Source: Candidatus Electrothrix aestuarii (GTDB taxonomy: Bacteria; Desulfobacterota; Desulfobulbia; Desulfobulbales; Desulfobulbaceae). From it: a DNA stretch of 64,000 nt. The stretch covers positions 1,013,001 to 1,077,000 of the forward strand of contig CP159373.1 of assembly GCA_032595685.2 (NCBI GenBank). Reading direction: 5' to 3'. The notes under the pieces are model-generated. The model did no database searches. It had not been told where the DNA came from and saw only the letters and a list, made by a program, of their open reading frames with translations. Positions 48,801-54,161 of this stretch are shown piece after piece. The position numbers and the translations under genes were made by a program. Every line of letters begins with the position of its first letter. Within the stretch, counting starts at the first letter, position 1.

Positions 48801-51653
48801 ACCGTTCGCAGTCAACGGCATAGATTCCATGCCAATGAAATGAGACGGTATCATATAGTCGGGAAGCGTCTTTCGAGCAAAATTCCGTAACTCAGAAGCA
48901 AATGACCTGCCCGCAGTTTCATCCAGGTATGGAATATTCGCATAAACAGACCAAGTCTGCGGTAATGGCACTTCAGAAGCAGCAGCAGGAAAACTGGCCC
49001 CATGCCGCTGAAATACTACCGTATAGGTATACCTATCATTATAGAGGAGATGGCAGGTATATGCTGAACCCTGCGCCGCCTTACGCAGATCTTCCGGCTC
49101 TACCCCGCTGTCGGCAAGAGAAACATCTGTTCGACGCCGAAGCTCTGCCACAGTTCCTTCAGGATGAGCAAGACTGTGATGGACAATGCGCTCCAGGGAA
49201 AGACGGGCATTGGGGATATTGGTCAGGGCAAGACTATCTTCCTCCGTCTGCAACAGAAGCTGATGTATTTTTTCCAGAGAAAATTCTTCAGCCTGCCAAT
49301 CTCTCCAGCCATCTGTCGCTGCTGCCTCGGTGCTTTCTTCGTCAAGATGGAGGGTCACATCATAACGGAACCGATTCATTTCATTTTGAATATCCCCATC
49401 TTTCAAGTATATTGACACACTCGTTATCCGGGGGAAGGCATGCTGTAACGCAGGAAAAAAATCAGGATCAATCAACAGCTCTTTTTCTCGCTGCATTGCC
49501 TGCGCTATACGCTGTTTCAATTCGATCTGAGAAAGCTCTCCCTCGGAACAAGCAAACTGTATTGAGGTATGGAACAACTCGAAAAGCTGAAAATTCCTGA
49601 TATCACCTATAAAAATCGTGCCGCCAGGAGCAGCGACAGACATCGCTTTCTCCAGGACTGTCATCAGATAATTAATAGAAGGGAAATATTGAATGACCGA
49701 GTTGATAATAATGGTATCAGCATGAACGGGTTCAATATTTTTTTCAAACCTATCAGCCGCGCTTTGAATCAGCGTGACTTTTGCGGCTGCTTCTGGATCT
49801 CTGACCTGTTGCTCGATATAACGCAAAGCTTCTTCAGAGAGGTCAACGCCTGTATAATGTTCACAGTGCGGCAGGACACGAAAAAGCAACATACCGGTTC
49901 CACAACCGATTTCCAACACCCGACGAGGCGATAAGGATAAAATTCTGCTGATAGTACCATCCAGCCACTCCTTCATTTCAGCAGCTGAAATAGGCTCGCC
50001 GGTATATGAGCTGTTCCAGCCGATGGTATTGAACTTCGTATCGGTCAAAGGACTGACAGCATGATGACTGTAGGTCTCATCAAAAACCTGCTGCCATTGC
50101 TCAACCAAGACCGTACTCTCTTGCTCCTTGCTCTCTCCAGTATTTTCAGGAGCCTGTTCTGTATAGTAGGCTGCCAGTGTTTTATTGTCTCCGGTACCAA
50201 AGATCTTCACCACAGCTTCACCCACCAAAGGGTGACGGGAAAGCGCAGATTCTATTTCGCCCAGTTCCACCCGGAATCCGCGTATTTTCACCTGCGAATC
50301 TTCACGACCAAGAAATTCAATATTGCCATCAGGAAGATAGGCCCCCAGATCACCGGTATTATACAATCGCTCTCCAGTTGCTGGATGGGTTATAAAGGCG
50401 GCAGCAGTCCGTTCTTCATCCTTCCAGTACCCCAGCGCCAGGCCGATACCACCTATATACAGCTGCCCGGGAACCGCTGGAGGACACTCTTCCATGTGCT
50501 CATCAAGAACAAGGACTGCCTGATGACGAAGTGCTCTCCCGTAAGGAATACTTTTCCAGGATGGACCAATGTGTTCCACAGGATACCAGATAGACCAGAT
50601 AGAGGCCTCTGTTGCTCCACCCAAGCTGATTATCCTGGTGTTAGGCCATAGCGCACTTATTCGTGCTGGAAGATTCAGGGGAATCCAATCTCCGCTCATC
50701 ATGACCAGACGCAATGATGCAGGAATAGCAGCAGTATCCGACTGCCGCTCAATATAATCAGTAAGCAGACCCATTAAAGCCGGAACAGTATTCCACAGCG
50801 TGATCTGATGCTGGCGAATCATCTCTGCCCAGTAGGCCGGGTCCTTATCATATTCAGGCTCAGGAATCACCACAGCCCCGCCCTTACCCAGAATACCGAA
50901 AATATCATAGACTGAGAGGTCAAAACTCAATGAGGAAAGGGCGAATACCCTGTCCTGAGCTGTTACCGAGAAACGGTGATTAATATCTTCAATCGTGTTG
51001 ACCGCTCCCCGGTGACTGATCATAACTCCTTTGGGTCTACCGGTGGAGCCAGAGGTAAAAATGATATAGGCCAGCTCATCAGCATCACGATACTTAAAAA
51101 TACGCTCAGAAGAAAAAGTTGATAACGAAAGACTATCAACACAAAATATTCTCCGATTTTCCTGGGTATTTTCTGCTACAAATCGATCACGAAGAAGGCT
51201 ATGGGTAAAGACAGCATCAGCTTCTGTACTTTCCAGTATGTGTTGAATTCGTTCATCTGGATAGCCAGGATCTATGGGTACATATGCCCGGCCTGCTTTC
51301 AGCACGGCAAGAACAGCTATAATCATTTCTGGAGAACGCTCCAAAATCACGGCAACAGGAGGGCAGGTACCAGCAATAGCACCTGATATTTCTTCAGAGA
51401 GAGCATGCGCCAGCTGGTTAGCCTTTGCATCAACATCCTGATAGGTCAGCTGTTGATCTGCAAAAATCAACGCGATATTGTCGGGTGTTTCATCCACCTG
51501 CTGTTCAAACAGGCTGATCAGGGTATGGGAAGGGAATAAAGTGGTTTGCATCTCGACTGTATCAGGTCGGGAAAAAGGGGGTAGCTGTTGCATTCCCGCC
51601 TGACCGTCACTCTGATCTGCTCTATTTTCCTTAAAATAATTATTTACACCCAT
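36849..51653 (-). CDS. Four-module NRPS with two embedded methyltransferases and an epimerase
   Basis: The 4934-residue NRPS starts without a condensation domain, as an initiating protein would. By eye the order is A1 (about 203) with embedded methyltransferase (LEIGCGTG, about 581), carrier (about 1004); C2 (HHIVSDGWS, 1199), A2 (1683), carrier (2074); C3 (2266), A3 (2746), carrier (GGDS, 3133), epimerase (HHLVVDGVSW, 3316; EGHGR; RTVGWFT); C4 (3776), A4 (4249) with a second methyltransferase (4623). A1 and A2 read DLYNMSLIW and A4 DLYNLSLIW, close to the known Cys code. A3 reads DVEDIGAIT, with acidic residues that may suit a basic side chain. C domains keep HHxxxDG, so thiazoline formation is not expected. 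The protein ends right after the second methyltransferase, before A10 and its carrier. Confidence 0.95.
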   Translation of the reverse strand: MGVNNYFKENRADQSDGQAGMQQLPPFSRPDTVEMQTTLFPSHTLISLFEQQVDETPDNIALIFADQQLTYQDVDAKANQLAHALSEEISGAIAGTCPPVAVILERSPEMIIAVLAVLKAGRAYVPIDPGYPDERIQHILESTEADAVFTHSLLRDRFVAENTQENRRIFCVDSLSLSTFSSERIFKYRDADELAYIIFTSGSTGRPKGVMISHRGAVNTIEDINHRFSVTAQDRVFALSSLSFDLSVYDIFGILGKGGAVVIPEPEYDKDPAYWAEMIRQHQITLWNTVPALMGLLTDYIERQSDTAAIPASLRLVMMSGDWIPLNLPARISALWPNTRIISLGGATEASIWSIWYPVEHIGPSWKSIPYGRALRHQAVLVLDEHMEECPPAVPGQLYIGGIGLALGYWKDEERTAAAFITHPATGERLYNTGDLGAYLPDGNIEFLGREDSQVKIRGFRVELGEIESALSRHPLVGEAVVKIFGTGDNKTLAAYYTEQAPENTGESKEQESTVLVEQWQQVFDETYSHHAVSPLTDTKFNTIGWNSSYTGEPISAAEMKEWLDGTISRILSLSPRRVLEIGCGTGMLLFRVLPHCEHYTGVDLSEEALRYIEQQVRDPEAAAKVTLIQSAADRFEKNIEPVHADTIIINSVIQYFPSINYLMTVLEKAMSVAAPGGTIFIGDIRNFQLFELFHTSIQFACSEGELSQIELKQRIAQAMQREKELLIDPDFFPALQHAFPRITSVSIYLKDGDIQNEMNRFRYDVTLHLDEESTEAAATDGWRDWQAEEFSLEKIHQLLLQTEEDSLALTNIPNARLSLERIVHHSLAHPEGTVAELRRRTDVSLADSGVEPEDLRKAAQGSAYTCHLLYNDRYTYTVVFQRHGASFPAAASEVPLPQTWSVYANIPYLDETAGRSFASELRNFARKTLPDYMIPSHFIGMESMPLTANGKIDRKALPEPQAGAREGERPRTPEEELLAELWAGLLKCEFVSRDDNFFEQGGNSLLAMQLVSRIRESFQVELAMRMIFNHPCLKDLAAAVETAAGAVCLPPISVQPESKENPLSFAQQRLWFLDQLEGKDNPAYNIPIALSIQGELDVSLLEQSLKLMVERHAGLRTCFLVHDGIPCTVVKPVEQMYTLDMHDLRDKSGQDQEEEVVRMADAHAAAPFDLENGPVFTTSCLLLAEQRSVLLLNMHHIVSDGWSMALFLRDWQETYTALCRNETSALPELNIAYTDYAIWQRDWLQGEILEQQAAYWKEQLSGAPELIDLPTDRPRPSRRNYKGGQYIRPFPAGLSLSLAELSREQGVTLFMTLMSAFNILLSRYSGQDDICVGSPIAGRTHSQTEDLIGFFVNTLVLRTQFSQLGKEGEEPDFTDLLHAVRRTCLSAYAHQDVPFEMLVEQLQPARSMSHSPLFQVMFVLQNNEVPDLVLPGVEIDFLETGNSAAKFDLNLSVEGKEDQLLCRWEYAADIFDRETIVRAAEHFEMLLEGIVENPRQPLRSLSMITEAERLQLIQWNETSAELPDSTLLDLFERQVAAGPDSIALIHQEEQLTYQQLDAQANQLAQCLLAMDPESSEGQLVAVALERSSLMVITVLAVLKAGAAYVPIDPNYPAERIQRIMEGSNAGCLITHQQVLDSLDLPEKLRTLTAEQFDLAGFSADKPVIATLPDDLAYIIFTSGSTGLPKGVAISHRGAVNTILDINRRFKVTAQDRILALSSLSFDLSVYDIFGMLTSGGTIVVPEPEHDRDPAYWAALMRRHNITLWNSVPALMGLLTDYLSFRPDAAPHALRLVMMSGDWIPLTLPERIRNFCSKAEVISLGGATEASIWSIWYPIEQVEPTWRSIPYGRPLDNQTFHVLDSGLAPCPVPVPGELYIGGIGLAQEYWRDEEKTTAAFITHPETGERLYRTGDLGRWLPDGNIEFLGRADFQVKIRGFRIELGEIEAVLARHPSAREAVVTVCGSGDSQFLAAYVTVDSDFASEQLTAELAAAVRAALPDYMVPSHFCLLDELPLSSNGKINRKALPEPEISAVGTGTGPVGPEEELLAALWDGLLNCGKVSREDSFFELGGNSLLAMQLVSRIRESFQIELPVRTIFEYPQLKTLTEALHAASGAVEQLPLITVQPEEARKTLSFAQQRLWFLEQFEENGTAAYNMPFAFELTGNLDVAVLEKSLYWLRQRHASLRTIFITEDGQPQAQVCQNDVSFIQRIELGHLDGEKLEQEIIARIHRNTITPFDLTHGPLFRVELLQASPERTILLLNMHHIISDGWSLGILIHDLQHAYAAFINAEEPSLSPLSLEYADYAVWLRNWLQGEVLQRQVKYWRQQLEGIPELLDLPTDKVRPARQSYRGTHYSHLLSPETSQGIADLSKHEGTTVFITLLAAFSILLSRYSRQNDICVGSPIANRTHRRTEDLVGFFVNTLVLRTQLEPEQSFTELLRTVRQTCLAAYAHQDIPFEMLVEELQPTRSLSHSPLFQVMLAVQEEVPPLELPGMEFAPCPFDYPVAKFDLTLSVEQKQGQLHCEWEYATDIFTEESIIRMSEHFTGLLNAIIEKPNHAINRLSLLTEVDRIKITAWNDTSSNYPNYPQDKTLVDLFEIQVQQNPKNTAVVYDGNIFTYQKINAEANRLALHLIEQGVSTNTLVGICAERSPEMLVAILAVFKAGGAYLPLSPDYPVERLRFMLEDSGAEIVLTQRHLQTTLSAKTMIDLESKGDWDQGALSQFSADNPVRCNKAGDLAYVIYTSGSTGKPKGVCVDHFAVAQHCFSMQQYFQFDNKDNVLQFSSVNFDVSIEQIFSTLLAGASLIVLKDNLVNPSILVEYLEKNQVSVADIPPAYWQQIIHLNDIELNTLRLLILGGEALSVSLAQQTRRQFSELTCINAYGPTEAVITATVYSLPEQVLAKNCLSVPIGVPTNGREIYILDAADQIQPIGVAGELCIAGERLALGYLNRPELTEKQFYEIELFGKNQRVYKTGDLARWLPDGNLEYLGRIDQQVQLRGFRIELGEIETIITQHESVKEAVVVLYEQKEKKLLAAYLTLDQAEKYPMLSAWLKTQLPDYMVPVTFTILDKLPLTSNGKIDRDALPAPELQANNELYESPRNIIEQQLIDIWSSLLVRDNIGIHDNFFELGGDSILSIQVVARAHQKGLQLTARDLFEYQTIAGLANIVTIGAKKDTEQGLVQGTVALTPIQQWFFSQDFPEYSHFNQSVLLEVPMDLNPDALHQAFKAVLLHHDALRLRFVKEDNHLQWQQYFSSYTTNAPFVIEEVSESLNFEEEIYERTQYYQKHLDITEGPVTYLVLFNYADCKRLFWCVHHLVVDGVSWRILQEDLHSAYIQVLNNQPDPELPLKTSSFKKWSEELQQYLSSAALNKELSYWQNLSFISLPIDDPSGDNSLEYQKDVHVKLSAEQTDALLREVPVAYNTRINDILLTALILALHDWTGTTQSLIDLEGHGRPHLFENLDLSRTVGWFTNICSVELRLPAEAKASDDLGAIIKAIKEQLRVTPHEGIGYSLLADLKNETLPKGDILFNYLGQFDQGIDADLFQPASEKCGNDMSLKGQRDHLIDINGAVILNQLRLTFSYSSECYKEGTIQALVQNYTIYLQKIITHCQKGKQGVTASDFPLVSLAQPTLDRLYCKYKIEDIYPLSPMQQGLLYHALYESETGVYFEQLQLTLTNLAPDEFKAAWQLQLERHAIFRSVFVTEQDQTLQVVLSHALMDWKMHDWREYSEEEQQKKLDQLLQSERAKGFDLAQAPLIRFDLIRLNELRYVFIQHSHHIITDGWSTPITFSEVRDSYLAFKRGQVPQLPRLRPYRDYIAWLQQQENTAVWDYWQHRLADFQSPTSLPILEHEIEQPDYQEVIYEIDSADTKQIQHVGRRQRVTLNTFVQAAWGILLSRYNQESDICFGVSVSGRNVPLSDIEQMTGVFINTLPLRIHINPEMLVKDYLQKVQNQHQNDNHHAHIALFDIQNCSEVQNGISLFDTLLAFENYPLGDAFEQIDDAYHVEDIGAFEYTNYPVTIIIIPGKTLGFRIIYDSTRVNQDQISRLWGHFKKLINALAGHPDQMIGRLTMLTQAELRQLEAWNNSTSAPITESTLIELVEQQVQYAPDNVALIYEEEVFTYQQVNQSANQLANYLLACNLSKKPLVAVVLERSPQMIISVLAVLKAGGTYIPIASDYPAERIQRTLEASGAECLITHQHIEDKLSHNENITVIDPHALEHCTYSTQNIGLDLHSDDTAYIIFTSGSTGTPKGVAITNRSVINTLEDINERFEVTEQDRILALSSLNFDLSVYDIFGLFIAGGALVIPPSQSTGEPDFWAKAIRQHQVTIWNSVPALMQMYTDYIESLPEYSPENLRLVLMSGDWIPLNLPDRIRTMIPKADIMSLGGATEASIWSILYPIESINPKWGSIPYGRPLRNQSFYVLDETLSPCPVQVPGHLYIGGIGLAQGYWRDEEKTQASFITHPRTGERLYRTGDLGRYLNDGNIEFLGRDDFQVKIHGFRIELGDIEAAVRRHPQVKEATVIAHNEEDDKRLIAYFVPQSEEETDGAADDLQIDMWQQTFNDIYGSVDDESDTGEFNIVGWNSSYTALPIASDEMRVWLDDTVEKICLLAPKRVLEIGCGTGMILFRVAPRCQQYTGLDLSQQAIDMIQQQINQREWAAKVTLQQGEADNFKGIEDGSVDTVIINSVVQYFPAIDYLVNVLEKATAAVAHGGSIFIGDVRNFNLLESFHTSVQLYRAESSLPVTTLHQRIQQAVRQEEELLVAPEFFQAIQQSIPRIKQAQILLKAGETRNEMNCFRYDVILNLDEEESQPVTVWMDWQEQGVSLSQIEQLLHENQSSIIAIKNIQNARLSMEKHIIDQLQTGRTEGKVEKLRASFELTDQGIEPDQFHQLAEGTNFTCTISYDGTYQYAVVFRQKETSGNEHMRKPKEA

Positions 51654-51689
51654 GGCTTTATTACTCTTCTTTGTTCTTGTGAAAAAGGT

Positions 51690-51731
51690 AAAAAAAATCC
51701 CTGCGATGTGTTACCACAAATAAAACAGGGA
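51690..51731 (-). terminator. Terminator-like hairpin ahead of the NRPS
   Basis: On the minus strand TCCCTG (51726-51731) pairs with CAGGGA (51698-51703), enclosing an inner TGTG-GTAA-CACA hairpin, and is followed by a run of eight T. It sits between the EcsC-DUF697 stop and the NRPS start, only about 36 bp from the latter. It could end the upstream operon or act as a regulated attenuator for the NRPS. Confidence 0.65.
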
Positions 51732-51787
51732 CAGATGTTTCCTCTTATGTTTAACAAGCTGTTAGCAAGTGCTCTGCTTACGACATA

Positions 51788-53059
51788 TCAAACCTTATGC
51801 GGTAGCGGCCCAGACCGAATATCCCGGTATTTTTCCAAAAATTTTTCCTCATAAAATGCTCTGGCTTTTTCAGGATCAAACGTTAAAAAAGTCCCGCCCT
51901 CCGTAAAATGACGATGAAAAACTTTACCAACAGCATAGGTAGATGCCCCTGCTGTTGCAGAGGTGGTAGCGGCAACGAGCGTGTGACCGAGTCCGGGAGT
52001 CAATTTTGCAAAACTGCGGGCAATCCGTCCTCCTGCTCCAACAGAAAATGCCCCCCCAAGTAATGCGCCAATCAAATTTTTGATCTTATACTCAGAAAAT
52101 GTAATATGATGCTTTTTTGCCAGCTGCATCAACATATTCACCTGAATGCCGGTCACAGTAAAAAAATCCAGTAAGGGAAAGGGAAGTAACCCGCCCCCCA
52201 TAGCAGCATACATATGCCTTCTGATAATTTTGCTGATGCTCTCATCAGAGGGCAAGGAGTACACTGTCTCTTGCTGCCCCTTCCGTTCAGCCTCATATTG
52301 CGCCCGAACGACCTCTGCACCATATTTTCTTTCCAGGCGACGGATAATAAAATGGCCTCGTGCTTTTTCATGCACATAATTAATGTACACAACATTCACA
52401 GCAGAGCCCATGCATGCTCCGGCAAGGGGAATTACCCCAGCTGCTGCTTTTGCCGACAACCATGTCTGATATTTGGCACTGACCTTGGCAACCAGCTGGA
52501 CAGCAAAAGGGGCACCTATGCCAACAGCTCCTTTCTTGGCAATATAACGCGTAGATTCCCCCAGTGGCTTTTCAAGAAGAGTCCGTGATGCATAATAGCC
52601 TGTTACCCCAGTATGTTGTTCAATAGTCTCGCCGCCCAGGGCAAAGGCCTGAAGGCAAGCCACTTTGGTATCAAAACAACGAAAGTCTTCCCCCTCACTC
52701 TTGGCAACATCAGCTACTGCCCGCATCATAATGATCGTTGTCACGGGGAGTTCAGCAAATAAGGTCACTATGCCAGCACCACCTAAGGCACCTGACCACA
52801 CTGCGTACCAACGATGCTGCTGCTCACTCTCCGGTGCATCCCCAGGCGCTCCCATAGTAGTTATGGATAATTCCCAGGCCTTTTCCAAACCAACAACGCA
52901 GGAATCTTCAATAGATTGCTGAGTACGACGTGGACAACAGCGAACAATCTTTTCCGCAACATCACCAAGCAGAGTGGCCGCTCTTATAGCAATCCCTTCT
53001 TTCTCAAGAAGATACCGGGCTCTTTTCAGTTCGAGTGAATCCCTGCGGCTGATCTTCAT
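51788..53059 (-). CDS. EcsC-like/DUF697 fusion membrane protein
   Basis: The 423-residue protein has an EcsC-like N-terminal half (YAVWSGALGGAGIVTLFAEL, MMRAVADVAKSEGEDF, LQAFALGG) and a DUF697-type C-terminal half (MYAAMGGGLLPFPLLDFFTV, TGIQVNMLMQLAKKH). It ends with STYAVGKVFHRHFTEGGTF, the signature shared by all four DUF697 proteins in this window. Gly/Ala-rich hydrophobic helices suggest membrane association. It starts at the stop of the neighbouring DUF697 gene. Function is unknown; DUF697 is otherwise found in YcjF and fused to small GTPases. Confidence 0.8.
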   Translation of the reverse strand: MKISRRDSLELKRARYLLEKEGIAIRAATLLGDVAEKIVRCCPRRTQQSIEDSCVVGLEKAWELSITTMGAPGDAPESEQQHRWYAVWSGALGGAGIVTLFAELPVTTIIMMRAVADVAKSEGEDFRCFDTKVACLQAFALGGETIEQHTGVTGYYASRTLLEKPLGESTRYIAKKGAVGIGAPFAVQLVAKVSAKYQTWLSAKAAAGVIPLAGACMGSAVNVVYINYVHEKARGHFIIRRLERKYGAEVVRAQYEAERKGQQETVYSLPSDESISKIIRRHMYAAMGGGLLPFPLLDFFTVTGIQVNMLMQLAKKHHITFSEYKIKNLIGALLGGAFSVGAGGRIARSFAKLTPGLGHTLVAATTSATAGASTYAVGKVFHRHFTEGGTFLTFDPEKARAFYEEKFLEKYRDIRSGPLPHKV

Positions 53060-53598
53060 CAGACTGTATCGGCTTCGTTATTCTTTTTTTTCTTGATATC
53101 AGTGACTACTTTCTTGCCTTCTCTAAACATTGCTTCGTAAAACTCCCGTGCATTATCTGGATCAAAGCTCAGAAAAGTACCACCTTCAGCAAAATGACGA
53201 TTGAAAACTTTGCCTACTGCATAGGTAGATGCCCCGGAAACAGAGGCTCCACCGACTGCTCCAAGCGACTGCCCAATACCAGGTATTGTTTTCGCAAAGC
53301 TTGCTGCAACACGTGGGCTCAGAGATGCCGGAAAAGCACCACCGATCAGTACCCCTATAATATTTTTCACCATATCTCTGGAAAAAGGGGTATCATATAT
53401 TTTGGCGAGTTTTTTCAAAAGCGTGAGCTGAATTCCAGTAACACCGACAAAATCAATAAACGGTATCGGCACCAGTCCAACTCCAAGCGACATATACACA
53501 TGGTACCTGATTACTTTTTCAGCAAGCTGCTCAGGTGAAATTTCACTTTCTTCAAGTGATTCCTGGGCAGCGTTCTGTTCTGTTATGTGTTCAGACAT
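53059..53598 (-). CDS. DUF697 protein
   Basis: The 179-residue protein has the DUF697 core SLGVGLVPIPFIDFVGVTGI, QLTLLKKLAKIYDTPF, then a hydrophobic Gly/Ala-rich hairpin and STYAVGKVFNRHFAEGGTFL. It overlaps the EcsC-DUF697 gene by one base and follows another DUF697 gene, so the three form a tight run. The predicted pair of hydrophobic helices suggests an inner-membrane protein. Tandem paralogues may form a hetero-oligomer. No enzymatic motif is seen. Confidence 0.8.
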   Translation of the reverse strand: MSEHITEQNAAQESLEESEISPEQLAEKVIRYHVYMSLGVGLVPIPFIDFVGVTGIQLTLLKKLAKIYDTPFSRDMVKNIIGVLIGGAFPASLSPRVAASFAKTIPGIGQSLGAVGGASVSGASTYAVGKVFNRHFAEGGTFLSFDPDNAREFYEAMFREGKKVVTDIKKKKNNEADTV

Positions 53599-53622
53599 GG
53601 CTCCTCTTACTCTTTGCTTAGA

Positions 53623-54117
53623 TTACTTTGTCTCAGATGCGGTATCCTCTGACGCCCCTTTCATAGAAGCTGCCACCCCTTTCCCCTCTTCAAACATCTT
53701 TTGATAATAAGCCTTTACTTTCTGCGGGTCCAAAGTAAGAAGGGTCCCCCCAGATTCGAAATGTTGAATAAAAACTTTACCCGCTGCATAGGTGGACGCC
53801 CCACAAACAACAGGCATTGTAACAGCACCAACAGCTTGTCCGACAATGGGAATGCACTTCACTACGCTTATCCATAGCGGCATAGTATTACTTAAAAGAA
53901 TACCGCCAGCCAAAGTAGACAACATTTTCTGAACAGCTTCCTTTAAGAAGGGAACCTTATATAAGGCGGCAATTTGCCTGATCATGCTATGCTGAATCGC
54001 GATAAGACCAACAAGATCAAGGCCAGGAGCAGGAATCAGACCAACCCCGAAAGAACTGACAGTATGCGCGCTGATGATTTTATCAAGCTGGTCAGGTGAT
54101 ACTTTTGGGATATTCAT
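53623..54117 (-). CDS. DUF697 protein
   Basis: The 164-residue protein has the DUF697 core SSFGVGLIPAPGLDLVGLIA, IQHSMIRQIAALYKVPF, and the family ending STYAAGKVFIQHFESGGTLL. It differs from its paralogues in the middle hydrophobic part (MLSTLAGGILLSNTMPLWIS). It starts 45 bp after the fused solute-binding lipoprotein and precedes two related genes, all on the minus strand. Confidence 0.8.
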   Translation of the reverse strand: MNIPKVSPDQLDKIISAHTVSSFGVGLIPAPGLDLVGLIAIQHSMIRQIAALYKVPFLKEAVQKMLSTLAGGILLSNTMPLWISVVKCIPIVGQAVGAVTMPVVCGASTYAAGKVFIQHFESGGTLLTLDPQKVKAYYQKMFEEGKGVAASMKGASEDTASETK

Positions 54118-54161
54118 CTTTTCGCTTCACGTCATTCCTTTTTGCCAGCGACTCTAATCAC

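Noticed and set aside
36849-51653. Cyclization domains making thiazolines, as in yersiniabactin
   Set aside because: The condensation domains I could read have HHxxxDG motifs; the DxxxxD motif of cyclization domains was not seen.
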